Translations under genes and position numbers: made by a program
The notes under the pieces: generated by a model
Told to the model about the DNA's origin: nothing
What the model saw: only the letters and a program-made list of their open reading frames with translations
The model's database searches: none
Source: CAZXEJ01 sp964639895
Lineage (GTDB): Bacteria > Desulfobacterota_D > UBA1144 > Nemesobacterales > JADFKM01
Length of the DNA stretch: 50,868 nt
Reading direction: 5' to 3'
NCBI GenBank assembly: GCA_964639895.1
Contig: CAZXEJ010000013.1
Coordinates: forward strand, 1-50,868
Part shown: positions 9,750-17,996 of the stretch, one piece after another
Layout: every line of letters begins with the position of its first letter
Position numbering within the stretch: the first letter of the stretch is position 1

Positions 9750-9764
9750 CTACTTTTCAAGTAG
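9750..9764. promoter_or_regulatory. perfect inverted repeat, candidate HxlR operator
   Basis: CTACTT-TTC-AAGTAG is a 15-base perfect dyad lying in the 121-base divergent region between the thioredoxin-like gene and the HxlR gene. HxlR/YodB-family dimers bind short dyads in their own divergent promoters. On the minus strand it sits beside a TTGTCA that could be the -35 of the thioredoxin-like gene. Confidence 0.5.
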
Positions 9765-9806
9765 GCTTAGTGACAAGAACGCACTTTTCGGTAAGGTGGT
9801 TACAAA

Positions 9807-10235
9807 ATGGTGCAACACCCATCGGACCGTCGGGCAAGTGATCAGTCGACCGGCGGCGGCCCGTCCGTGGCCGCCATGGTCGAAAGCGTGCTCGGCTGCA
9901 AATGGTCGATGCGGCTGCTCGATCTGATCGCCGACGGGTGCCACAGACCAAGCGCCATGCTCAAGGCGTGCGACGGTCTCTCGGCCAAGGTTCTGAACGA
10001 ACGGCTGCGCAAGCTGATCGGGCTTGGAATAGTTCACAGGACGGTACACGGAGAGAAGCCCCCCATCCGGGTGGAGTACAGACTGACAGAGTTCGGAAAG
10101 CGGTTCACGGCGGTTATCGACGAGGTGAGAAAGCTGCAACAGGCCCTCGACAGCGGTGCGCTCGACCATTCCGGGGGCGTTGAGGAAGGGACCGACTCCG
10201 ACACGGGGCTGGAAAGCGACGACGCTCAGGCATAG
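9807..10235 (+). CDS. HxlR-family winged-helix transcriptional regulator
   Basis: A protein of 142 residues with one HxlR domain (about 22-115): VLGCKWSMRLLDLIADG, the recognition helix LSAKVLNERLRKLIGLGIV, and the wing ending VEYRLTEFGKRF. C31 in GCKW is a conserved N-terminal cysteine; in YodB/HypR-type members cysteines sense electrophiles or oxidants. The acidic C-terminal tail (about 118-142) is not part of the family core. The gene is divergent from the small thioredoxin-like gene, which is its likely target, possibly along with itself. Confidence 0.9.
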   Translation: MVQHPSDRRASDQSTGGGPSVAAMVESVLGCKWSMRLLDLIADGCHRPSAMLKACDGLSAKVLNERLRKLIGLGIVHRTVHGEKPPIRVEYRLTEFGKRFTAVIDEVRKLQQALDSGALDHSGGVEEGTDSDTGLESDDAQA

Positions 10236-10879
10236 GACGGTGCCGCTCGCAGCCGAACTACACGCCTCGTGCTCGCCAGCGGGCCGGCTCCTGACCGCCG
10301 CTCGCACACGAGGGCGCTCCTACGAACGAGGCGACCCCGTACGTGATTGCGTCCGGTGTCCCGAGCGGCGGTCTCAACCCGACGCACTCGGGCGGCGGTC
10401 CATACTCTACGACGGAGGGTCCCGCCCTCACCCCCAATCGATCAGGATAGCAACGGGGAAAACGGGGACGAAGAGCTGCGGCGGAGGACAAGCGGGGGAT
10501 TTCACTGGTTGGAAGCAACGAGTCTCAAGGTGAGTCCTCCCACGTGCAGACCTTCGGCCGGAAGGGGGAAGAAATCCGCTCCCCTCGGGGGTGGCGGTAA
10601 TGGAAACAGTCGCGGCACCTCCTGCCTTCCGACCAGCGCGACCCCTGAGCCACGTACAAGACGGGGCGATACTCTCCAGCGGCGCCGGAAGCGCCAACAC
10701 ACGACTCTCTATCGACAAACAACCCTTGGCCGCCCCTCTCCCCCACGCATAGAACCACATTCCATTGTGGTTCGACGCTCTAACCCCCTCACCTATTGCG
10801 TTTTCTTTTTACTCCCTTACACTTCTTCTTCTTATCGGCCCGTCCTTCCGTGATCCCACCGAGGAAGGAGAAACCGGCA

Positions 10880-11175
10880 CCCGGAAGAGATCATCGCCAC
10901 AGACCGGCTTGAACGGCCCATAAAGCTCCCCGGGAAACTCCCCACCCCTAGCAACGAAAAGGCGGAGCAGGCCGTAGAAGACCTCGTCACCCTGCCCGCG
11001 CCGGTCTGTTCAAGGAGGCGCTAGAGTACACGGGATACGGATTCATCGAACTCATCCCCACCGAGGGAGTACCCTATCCTGCTCAACCCGACCATCGGCT
11101 CAGCGGTCTGTAGGATGGCGAGATCGCGCTGTACAGCGCTCGAACTCGCCGCCCTCGTCTTTCCGCAGACTAACC
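10880..11175 (+). pseudogene. decayed plus-strand gene, family unknown
   Basis: Reading on the plus strand with two or three frame changes gives a plausible protein: PEEIIATDRLERPIKLPGKL then PTPSNEKAEQAVEDLVTLP (10880-11000), LFKEALEYTGYGFIELIPTE (about 11007-11067), LLNPTIGSAV (about 11080-11110) and LELAALVFPQ. Codon third positions are GC-rich, as in intact neighbours. No family was recognised. It converges on the Cas8-like remnant. The antisense reading is less natural but cannot be fully excluded. Confidence 0.35.
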
Positions 11176-12453
11176 ACCTGCTCCACCAGTCTTCTGAGCC
11201 CCCATAAGCTTTCCCTTAACTTGTCGTGAAACGACTTGAATATCACGTAGTCCGAGCCCCCTCCACTTTATGGGCGTTCTCACCCAAAGCCTCGAGTGCC
11301 CGCTCCAACGCTCCGCTGAACCGTTCCAATACATCCATCTTCCCCCCATCTCCGTCGCGGCCGCTCCCTCCAGGACCGCAAAGAGCCTGAAGATCTTCCA
11401 CGAGATGGGGCGGCGACGCTCCACAAGCCGCCCACCCTTCGCTGGGCCCATCCTCCTGAGACTGAAGGGCGGTTGAGGGGTGTCCCTTCACTGACCGCCA
11501 CCTCAAGAAGGTGGGTCCCGAGCTCAACAAACTCCTTGAGGCGTCCGCCCAAGACCAGCCGCAGTACGCTGAGCTCGCTGATCTCCTGAAGCAGCCGCAC
11601 AAGGCGGCTTCACAGCGCCGTGGGGCAGGAAGGAAAACTCCGCCATGTTTTTAACCTTCGTTTCCTCCCCTATCAACGAAACAACCTCTATGTTCATACC
11701 CGTCCACACACCAAGAGTCGCATTGAAGCGCATCACGTAGTACACGATCCCATGCCGAGCCACCCCCCGGATGTAGTCTTATTCTGCGTCGCCTCGGAGG
11801 TACGCTTCTCCTGGAAACCTGTTCAGTATGGTAGCACGGCTTGAACGAGGGGGGCGTTTATGAAAAGACGCGCACCGTCGCCGGTGGGAATCTCCGAAAC
11901 GTGATGACCTATGATCAGAAAGGTGCAGAGATAGCAAAGTGGCCGGCCCGGGGCGCGACTGCACCCCCAAAACCCGGTGGGGGAACTCACCATACGACGG
12001 CGACAGAAGGCGAGCGTGGCGTAGTGATGACGCCCGGGAACATCCCGAACATCTCGCCTCGGGTTGTGCGTAGGGCTGCTCTAAGCGGCCCGGCAACCTG
12101 AAGCCTTTTCCACACAGGGAGCGGCTGCGGGCTACTTCCTCCGCCTCACGCAACGCGAGTACCAAGCCCTTGAACGGCCCCTTACACTCATCCATGTGGG
12201 GCATCTTTTACTTTTTCCCTCCAACGGCCCCCCACCGCAGACCTCTCCCGGCCGTCATATGAACTTATCAAGTATCTCCTATCGCAATCCCTCCCCTCGA
12301 ACACCGCCGGAGCCGGTGCCGGCGAACGACACTCCAACGGTAAACCCATTCGCCGCCGTGCCTCCCATCCCCTCGTAGTGAAAGCATAAACCCCGCTACG
12401 CCCGCGTTGCAGAACCAGTTGCCGGGAAACAATTTCAACCGCTCCCCCACCAT
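11160..12453 (-). pseudogene. decayed Cas8a1/Cst1-like (CXXC-CXXC) type I CRISPR large subunit
   Basis: The minus strand shows family-like motifs in the right order, in different frames. The ATG at 12453 begins MVGERLKLFPGNWFCNAG and continues VAGFMLSL, matching the PGNW-NAG-GF amino-terminus of Cas8a1/Cst1 proteins. GPFKGLVLALREAEEVARS follows (about 12180-12120). Then AFCRRR...PLCYLC with FLIIGHHVSEIPTGDG and ARLFINAPLVQAVLPY (about 12015-11826) matches the cysteine pair region followed by an LF-N-AP motif. Next comes YYVMRFNATLGVWTG (11763 down) and helical C-terminal stretches (VLERFSGALERALEALGE, YVIFKSFHDKLRESLWGLRR) ending near 11160. The first cysteine pair has lost its second Cys. 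Spacing suggests about 430 residues. Frameshifts and stops make it non-functional. The family call rests on remembered motifs, so it is moderate. Confidence 0.5.
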
Positions 12454-12499
12454 CACCCGAACCCCCTGGCCCCTTCTCGAGCCCCGAGCCGCGGGCACA

Positions 12500-12649
12500 T
12501 CACATCGAGCACATCCACCCGAGGCGGAGTGTGAACACCGCCGGGATCTCAAACCCCATGTGGCTGACAACCACCCGCTTCAACCTTACCGGATCCACTA
12601 CCACGTCATCAACTGCTGACGTCACCGGCTCAACGTGTCTCAACATCTT
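12500..12649 (-). pseudogene. decayed minus-strand coding fragment upstream of the Cas8-like remnant
   Basis: One frame reads KMLRHVEPVTSAVDDVVVDP, then VRLKRVVVSHMGFEIPAVF, ending TLRLGWMCSM at a stop (12500). This lies 47 bases upstream of the putative cas8 start on the same strand, where a cas6 or other operon gene would be expected. I do not recognise the family. A competing frame upstream (12661-12780) is cysteine-rich, so frame choice is uncertain. Confidence 0.28.
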
Positions 12650-12908
12650 CCGACGCAGAAGCGTAGGGCGTCGTCGAAGCGGCGGTCACCAAGGAAATTC
12701 TCACACCTGGGTCGGAGGCAGTGTCGTTCGTAGCGATGACTCCGTATCAACACCGCAGAAAGAGTCCGAAAGACGACCTACCCCCTGCCGACTCCACATC
12801 GGGCACAACCTCAAGACCGCCCACCGTCAAAGAAAGAGTGAACAGAGGAACGGATTCCTGGGATGCCAGATGGTTGTATGACGCAATAACAAGCCGGGAA
12901 CCATAACT

Positions 12909-13290
12909 CTAGAAACTGAACACAACTGGTCCGGACACGGAGACTCTTTGGCTCTTCACCTCGACATCGTGTCCGAAAGGAACGGAAAAGGTGTAAGACT
13001 TGACCGTGCGCGTGCGGAAGTAGAAGGGTTAGAGAGGAGAGGTGTCGCCGCACCGCACATTTGATCGATGAGATGAAACCCCGCCTGTAATCCAGAGAGA
13101 GGCTCAAACCACACCAAACCTCGTGTGAACACAGCGTTGTTTTGAGCAGCGCTTTCCCACCGGCATACCCCATACACCCTGGTCAGATATCCACGACGCG
13201 GGACCCAACTCATCGCCTTTGACCAGAGGGATCGACACTTATCGTCAAGACCGTAGTTTCCCCCACACATGACCACATAGCCGAGGTTGA
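12909..13290 (-). pseudogene. decayed minus-strand coding fragment, unknown family
   Basis: The frame ending at 12909 reads FYFRTRTVKSYTFSVPFG, then HDVEVKSQRVSVSGPVVFSF and a stop. A different frame upstream (about 13290-13060) reads LGYVVMCGGNYGLDDKC and GLVWFEPLSGLQAGFHLIDQ. Together they suggest about 120 residues of a decayed protein with a beta-rich end. No family was assigned. It may belong to the same ancient operon as the Cas8-like remnant. Confidence 0.28.
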
Positions 13291-13369
13291 TACGAGCCAC
13301 TGATGCCTCCTCACCGGCCATCCCGGCGTGTCCGAATCCACTCTTCTTCCCCGGCTGCGATTCCCTCGA

Positions 13370-13394
13370 CCGTCCCAGCGCTTTCACTGTGGCG
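13370..13394 (+). repeat. 25-base inverted repeat, left copy
   Basis: This 25-base sequence (beginning CCGTCCCAGCGC, ending ACTGTGGCG) is present again as a perfect reverse complement at 14176-14200. The two copies bracket the cupin gene. Similarity outside the core is weak. A perfect 25-base match by chance in this much DNA is very unlikely. Confidence 0.8.
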
Positions 13395-13660
13395 CTTCCG
13401 CACAAGGGACAACCCCCCATTCGATATGGGGCGACCCCACCACCCGTCCACGGCGCAAGGGGGAGTACACCGCCGCCCGTGGCAACATCGCCCATACCCT
13501 GCCGGTCATAATCCCCACCCCGTGTGGGGAGAGGTTCGTCACCCCCCTCGGTCTCCCATTCTCCCGGCCCGATGCTCCCTGTGGGTGGGCTCCATTATTG
13601 CACCCCGACCCCCCACAGCATCCCTCCGGAAGGCCTTGCCTGCCTCGCCCCCACACCCGA

Positions 13661-13690
13661 TTGACTTCGCCCCCTCGGACGTGATATAAG
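13661..13690 (+). promoter_or_regulatory. sigma-70-type promoter of the cupin gene
   Basis: TTGACT (13661-13666), an 18-base spacer and TATAAG (13685-13690) lie about 80 bases upstream of the cupin start on the same strand. Confidence 0.55.
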
Positions 13691-13769
13691 AGCCTTATGC
13701 GAGCCCCGGCAGAGGCGCAAATTACGGCCTTGCGGCGGCTTTGAAAAACCCATTGAAGGAGGGTATGCC

Positions 13770-14150
13770 ATGGGATTCCTCAATAACTCAGACCTTAAGC
13801 AGTTCAGCTGCGGCGACGTCATACCGGGCAGCAGCGGCATGCTGACGCTCGCCTTCGGGCCCGCTTGCGACCAGCTCAGCGGCGCTCCGGCCGCGAACGC
13901 CTCATACCCATTCTGGTTCGGGTGGTACAGGTGCAACAAAGGCGAGGAACTCAAGCGCTTCAAGAACACCGAGACCCACGTCGCGTACTACGTGACAAAG
14001 GGCAGCTTCAGCATATTGAGTGAGGGCGAGACAAGGGACGTCGGCGCCGGCACGTGGGTGGGCTTTCCGCCCCAGACCGAGTACGAGGTGCGCTGCCTCG
14101 AAGACGGCTCCGAGCTGCTCTGGGTATACGTACCGCCGAAGGCAGGCTGA
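13770..14150 (+). CDS. small single-domain cupin protein
   Basis: A protein of 126 residues; the ATG at 13770 is preceded by GAAGGAGGG. The central part has the cupin pattern: ETHVAYYVTKGSFSILSEGE (first motif with H and E), then VGAGTWVGFPPQTEYEVRCLEDGSELLWVYVP (second motif, in which the usual histidine is replaced). The N-terminal 45 residues, including CGDVIPGSSG, are not part of the cupin core. There is no signal peptide. Function could be small-molecule binding or sugar/ligand isomerisation; the metal ligand set looks incomplete. The gene is isolated, has its own promoter, and is flanked by a 25-base inverted repeat. Confidence 0.8.
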   Translation: MGFLNNSDLKQFSCGDVIPGSSGMLTLAFGPACDQLSGAPAANASYPFWFGWYRCNKGEELKRFKNTETHVAYYVTKGSFSILSEGETRDVGAGTWVGFPPQTEYEVRCLEDGSELLWVYVPPKAG

Positions 14151-14175
14151 ACTCTGCTCGGCGGCCCGACGCAAA

Positions 14176-14200
14176 CGCCACAGTGAAAGCGCTGGGACGG
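14176..14200 (-). repeat. 25-base inverted repeat, right copy
   Basis: Perfect reverse complement of 13370-13394. It begins 26 bases after the cupin stop codon. Confidence 0.8.
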
Positions 14201-14378
14201 CCACGACACCCGCAGGCAGGAGACGGGAGGACGTGGCAAGGAGATCGGTGCGCACGTTCGCATGCGTCATCATGAGGTGACGGCCGGTCGTAAACACGGG
14301 GCCGTAAGGACTAGGTGCACGGCAAGGACTCCACACGAAGGCTCCTCTTTTGCACCGACAGTAGTATGTGGCTGCGGG

Positions 14379-14405
14379 AGTGAGAGGGGACGCTCCCCTC
14401 TCACT
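14379..14405. terminator. perfect 12-bp hairpin, possible terminator
   Basis: AGTGAGAGGGGA (14379-14390), loop CGC, then TCCCCTCTCACT (14394-14405). The stem is perfect but no T tract follows on either strand. It lies about 230 bases after the cupin stop. It could be a terminator without a U run, an RNA-stabilising stem, or a small inverted-repeat element. Confidence 0.35.
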
Positions 14406-15005
14406 TAACGTTGAGCCGGCGTGGCCACGCATCCCCCCTTGGCCTGGACGGGACGCGCCCCCCCACCTCCTCTTCCGCCGGGGAGCCGAGACCCCGCGCC
14501 CAACCGTGCCGTAACGCCCGCCGCTGGACGAACAAGAGAGCACCTCCGGCCGCCTTCGGAGAGGGGACGGGCGAGCGGCGCCGATCCCAACGTGAGAGGT
14601 ACCTCCATATCATCATATTCATCAAGATTATCTGTATGTTACATCTATTACAACCACTTTGTGAGATGATGTCTCCCCACTCCTTGGCGACGAGAGATCG
14701 GAATCAAGGCTGATTACATTACATGTCTCATATTTGGACTAGCTAGTTGATGCAATACTTCTCGACTCTTGGATTTTCTGCTCCCGCACACGCTCCACGA
14801 CGTCCTCGACCACAGAACACCCCGCCGGCTGAACCTCTACTTACGCCCGCTCCCTGCAACCCCAGCCGCCCTTCCCGTCTGCTCTACCCGCGGGCGCCGG
14901 TATCGTTTATCGTATAGACCCACGTTCACCCCACACAAGAGAGGGGGCTGCCTTTTCCACATGCCCCCAGCCACTTTCTCTGCGACAGGGAGGGACCGAC
15001 CCCCG

Positions 15006-15998
15006 ATGAGGATCCTCTACGGAATACAGGGTACAGGCAACGGCCACATCACCCATTCACGCGAGGTGATCGCGGCGCTCAGCCGCGAAGCCGAGGTCGA
15101 CGTACTGGTAAGCGGCGTCGAATACGACCTCGATCTAGGCTTCGAACCGGCGTTCCGGTCCCCCGGCCTCGGCTACGCCTTCGGCACCGACGGCGGCATC
15201 GACTACCTGCGATCGCTGGGCCGCCTCCGCCCCTGGAGGCTGGTCGTCGACCTCCTCTCCCTTCCCGTCGAGCGGTACGACGCCGTAGTGAGCGACTTCG
15301 AGCCCCTGACGGCCTGGGCCGCCTGCATGAAGGGTATCTCCTGCTACGGGCTCTCCCACCAGGCGTCGTTCCTCTCCCCCCACGTACCCCGCCCCCCACG
15401 GAGGAGCGCCGTCTCCGAGCTGATACTCCACCGGTACGCTCCCTGCACCCATCCTCTCGGCCTCCACTTCCGGCGCTACGATACGTTCGTATTCCACCCC
15501 GTCATCAGGAGCCGACTACGCCGCTCCACCCCGCGCAGCGGCACCCACTACACCGTCTATCTGCCGTCTTTCGACGAACGCTCCCTGGCGGCCTTCCTCC
15601 AGAGGGTGGACGTCCCGTGGGAGGTGTTCTCGAAACACTACCGCGGCCGTCCCTACGAGGCGGGTAACGTCACCGTACACCCACTCGGAGACGAACGGTT
15701 CGCCGCCTCGCTGCTCGGCGCCGCGGGAGTACTGTGCGGAGCGGGCTTCGACACGCCGGCCGAGGCGCTCTACCTCGGGAAGAAGTTGATGGTAATACCA
15801 ATGAGAAGGCAGTACGAACAGGCCTGTAACGCCGCTGCCCTGGCCGAAATGGGGGTGCGCGTCGGGGCTCCCCGTCTCGACGACGAGCTGCTCACACAGC
15901 TGCTCATATGGATCGAAGACGACGCACCAGTGGAAGTGGAGTTCGAAGACCCGCTGCCCGACATCGTGGACGCGATAGTGGGCGGCGGCAGACCGTAG
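15006..15998 (+). CDS. MJ1255-type glycosyltransferase family protein
   Basis: A protein of 330 residues. The ATG at 15006 has GGGAGGGA upstream, and the first strand MRILYGIQGTGNGHITHSRE is the conserved amino-terminus of the MJ1255/VC2487 family (GT-B fold, related to UDP-glycosyltransferases and MurG). The C-terminal half has GVLCGAGFDTPAEALYLGKKL and MVIPMRRQYEQACNAAALAE, the nucleotide-sugar binding pattern of this fold. The longer frame to 14769 would add a Pro/Arg-rich stretch that does not look coding. The acceptor and donor are unknown. It stands alone with no other cell-surface genes adjacent. Confidence 0.85.
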   Translation: MRILYGIQGTGNGHITHSREVIAALSREAEVDVLVSGVEYDLDLGFEPAFRSPGLGYAFGTDGGIDYLRSLGRLRPWRLVVDLLSLPVERYDAVVSDFEPLTAWAACMKGISCYGLSHQASFLSPHVPRPPRRSAVSELILHRYAPCTHPLGLHFRRYDTFVFHPVIRSRLRRSTPRSGTHYTVYLPSFDERSLAAFLQRVDVPWEVFSKHYRGRPYEAGNVTVHPLGDERFAASLLGAAGVLCGAGFDTPAEALYLGKKLMVIPMRRQYEQACNAAALAEMGVRVGAPRLDDELLTQLLIWIEDDAPVEVEFEDPLPDIVDAIVGGGRP

Positions 15999-16982
15999 GG
16001 GAAACCGAGACGGCGAGCCCAGCGCGGACCCGGAGCAGGCGGCGGGGGGGGAACTCCGGAATCCCCGCCTGCCCAGCGGCCCAAGTAGCGACGGGGAGAG
16101 CCCGCCACCGCGTAGACGGCCTCCCCCACCCACGCTCCCAAGGGACACCCCCTCCAGACAAGAGCCGCGTCCGTAGCCCATCGACGGCGCATCCGATGGA
16201 ACATCTCCCCTCACCGTGACCGCCCGTGCGCCGCCACGCATCCCGCCGGCACCTGCTCCGGCTGCACGACCCCCCGACGCCGGATCGTGCCCTACATCAT
16301 CCGCGGCGGGCAACAGCGCAAGCCACCCTTACGCCACAGGGTCGTTGCATCCCCGCACACCCTGCGAGCCCGTCACCAGCACGCCACACCCGCGCGGCGG
16401 ATGCAGCTTACGCGGCGGACGGTGGACGAACCCCGACGAGCCGGCCCCGTGTATGTGTAGCGGCACGTACAATCGGCCCAAACGCCTGGCGACCGCATTA
16501 CCACCCACCGCTCGTCACCATAGGTCCCAGACCAGGGGGCAACCACCGGCGTTCCGGCCCCCCGTGATCGAGAGGGACGCCGCGACCTCCCAGGCGGTAG
16601 GCGACGGGTGTGACCCCTCCTCCCCGTGGGGCGAAGGGTCGTCCCTACGCGGACGCGGCGACCCTTACCCGGCCAGGCTCCCGCCGCCCACCTTACGCCG
16701 TCACCACGACACGCCGACCCATCACCCGACGAACAGCTTACAACTGCCGGGATAACCGCAGCGGGAGGCGAACACGTCGCCCCTCCACCTCACACACGTA
16801 AGCACCCCTGACCGTCCTTTTCCCTCGGAACGGCCCGGCCACGCGCCCCCCAGTGAGGGGAGCAGTAGACGACTTGTATATAATTTAGGTTGTAGCCGCA
16901 TCTCCCGCAGGAAGCGATCCGATCCGCTCCGTCGGGGAAGGACACTTTACATCCGATTGCGGCAGGGGCCGCCTGATTAACA
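15999..16982. other. 984-base non-coding gap, C-rich on the plus strand
   Basis: No gene was recognised. Open frames here lack normal composition and arise from stop-poor sequence. Most of it (from about 16200) is strongly C-rich and G-poor on the plus strand. The rsmI promoter (-10 at 16879-16884) is at the right end. Confidence 0.55.
16879..16884 (+). promoter_or_regulatory. -10 element of the rsmI promoter
   Basis: TATAAT, preceded by TTGTA, in a locally AT-rich patch about 100 bases upstream of rsmI. No good -35 is evident. Confidence 0.45.
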
Positions 16983-17819
16983 ATGAACGGAACCCTTTAC
17001 GTGGTTGCCACCCCCATAGGAAACCTCGAGGACATCACCCTCAGGGCGCTGCGTACACTGCGCGAGGTGGATCTGATCGCCTGCGAGGACACGCGCCGGG
17101 TGAGAAAGCTCCTTACGCACTACGGTGTCACAAAGCCTCTCATGAGCTACCACGAGCACAACGAAGAGAGGGCCGCGGCCGCTCTGGTCGAGAGGATCGA
17201 GAGCGGGCTCAACGTGGCGCTGGTCACAGATTCCGGCACCCCCACTGTCTCGGACCCGGGCTACCGCCTGCTCAGCCTGTGCGCGGCCCGCGGCTTGAGC
17301 GTCACGGCCGTGCCCGGCCCCTCGGCCGTGGTGGCGGCGCTCAGCGTGTCCGGGCTTCCGTGCTCGCGGTTTGCGTTCCTTGGGTTTCTAAGCAGGGGGC
17401 GGAAGAAGAAGAGGGCCCAGCTCGAGGCGGTAAAGCACTACCCGGAGACGCTCGTCATACTGGAATCCCCCCGCCGTACGCTCGATACGCTCAGAGCCCT
17501 CGCAGAGGTGCTGGGCGACAGGCGGTGCGCCGTGTGCAGGGAACTCACCAAAAAACACGAGGAGATACTGCGCGGCACGGCACCGGAGCTCGCCGCGCTG
17601 GTGGAGGCAAGGGGTGAACTCAAGGGCGAGGTGACGCTCGTCGTAGAAGGCTGCACGGAGGACGAGCCCCCGGTCGCCGAGGACGAACTGCGCCGCCTTC
17701 TCGAAGAGAGACGAAGCGAGGGGTTGAGCCTAAAGGAGGCGGTGGACGCCGTAGCCTCACTCACCGGCGCCGGGCGGAACGAGGTATACAGGGCGGCCCT
17801 CGCCGTTTGGCGGCGGTAG
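16983..17819 (+). CDS. rsmI: 16S rRNA 2'-O-ribose C1402 methyltransferase RsmI
   Basis: A protein of 278 residues with a tetrapyrrole-methylase fold. It starts with the hallmark LYVVATPIGNLEDITLRAL and has ACEDTRR, YHEHNE, ALVTDSGTPTVSDPG, the SAM-binding VPGPSAVVAALSVSGLP and FLGFLSR. RsmI uses SAM to 2'-O-methylate C1402 of 16S rRNA in the decoding centre. Length and domain order are normal, including the C-terminal helical domain (LSLKEAVDAVASLTGAGRNE). It converges on the 55-residue zinc-ribbon gene with 9 bases between the two stop codons. Confidence 0.97.
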   Translation: MNGTLYVVATPIGNLEDITLRALRTLREVDLIACEDTRRVRKLLTHYGVTKPLMSYHEHNEERAAAALVERIESGLNVALVTDSGTPTVSDPGYRLLSLCAARGLSVTAVPGPSAVVAALSVSGLPCSRFAFLGFLSRGRKKKRAQLEAVKHYPETLVILESPRRTLDTLRALAEVLGDRRCAVCRELTKKHEEILRGTAPELAALVEARGELKGEVTLVVEGCTEDEPPVAEDELRRLLEERRSEGLSLKEAVDAVASLTGAGRNEVYRAALAVWRR

Positions 17820-17828
17820 CGGCACGCC

Positions 17829-17996
17829 TTATTCCTTCTTCGCGCGCCTCTTTATCTTCTCGGCGTCGATCTCCACCTTGTCGTCCACCTTCTTCTTCTT
17901 AGCCCGCGCCTCGCCCTGGATGTTGGCCTTGCAGCTGTCGCAGATAGTATCCGTCGAAGGCCTACCGCACACCATGCAACGCCTCTCCGCGCTCAT
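17829..17996 (-). CDS. 55-residue Cys-rich (zinc-ribbon-like) basic protein
   Basis: The ATG at 17996 overlaps the gatA stop (ATGA), so translation is probably coupled. The protein reads MSAERRCMVCGRPSTDTICD, then SCKAN, then a tail of charged residues, mostly K/R/E/D (KKKKVDDKVEIDAEKIKRRAKKE). C7-x2-C10 and C19-x2-C22 form a compact four-cysteine site likely to bind zinc. The lysine-rich tail suggests RNA or ribosome contact. Codon use matches the neighbours. Function is unknown; coupling to gatA suggests a link to tRNA or translation. Confidence 0.75.
   Translation of the reverse strand: MSAERRCMVCGRPSTDTICDSCKANIQGEARAKKKKVDDKVEIDAEKIKRRAKKE

Larger units (their letters stand above)
10236..13769. 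other. 3.5 kb gap filled with decayed coding sequence
   Basis: There is no intact gene. Remnants are listed separately: a plus-strand one (10880-11175), a Cas8-like one (11160-12453, minus) and minus-strand fragments between 12500 and 13300. In 10236-10860 I see only weak fragments; the stretch near 10790-10850 is T-rich. One copy of a 25-base inverted repeat lies at 13370-13394 and a good promoter for the cupin gene at 13661-13690. Confidence 0.5.
14151..15005. other. 855-base gap with hairpin and AT-rich patch
   Basis: No gene was recognised. The gap contains the right copy of the 25-base inverted repeat (14176-14200), a perfect hairpin (14379-14405), and an AT-rich island at about 14605-14760 that stands out from the GC-rich surroundings and may hold the promoter of the glycosyltransferase gene. 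Confidence 0.5.

Noticed and set aside
12661..12780. Cysteine-rich minus-strand frame (CLRPRCENFLGDRRFDD...)
   Set aside because: It looks protein-like, but it competes with another plausible frame in the same bases and has no start or neighbours in frame. GC-rich non-coding DNA gives such fragments often.
13370..14200. 25-base repeat as part of a CRISPR array
   Set aside because: Only two copies, in opposite orientation and about 800 bases apart, so not an array, although a Cas8-like remnant is nearby.
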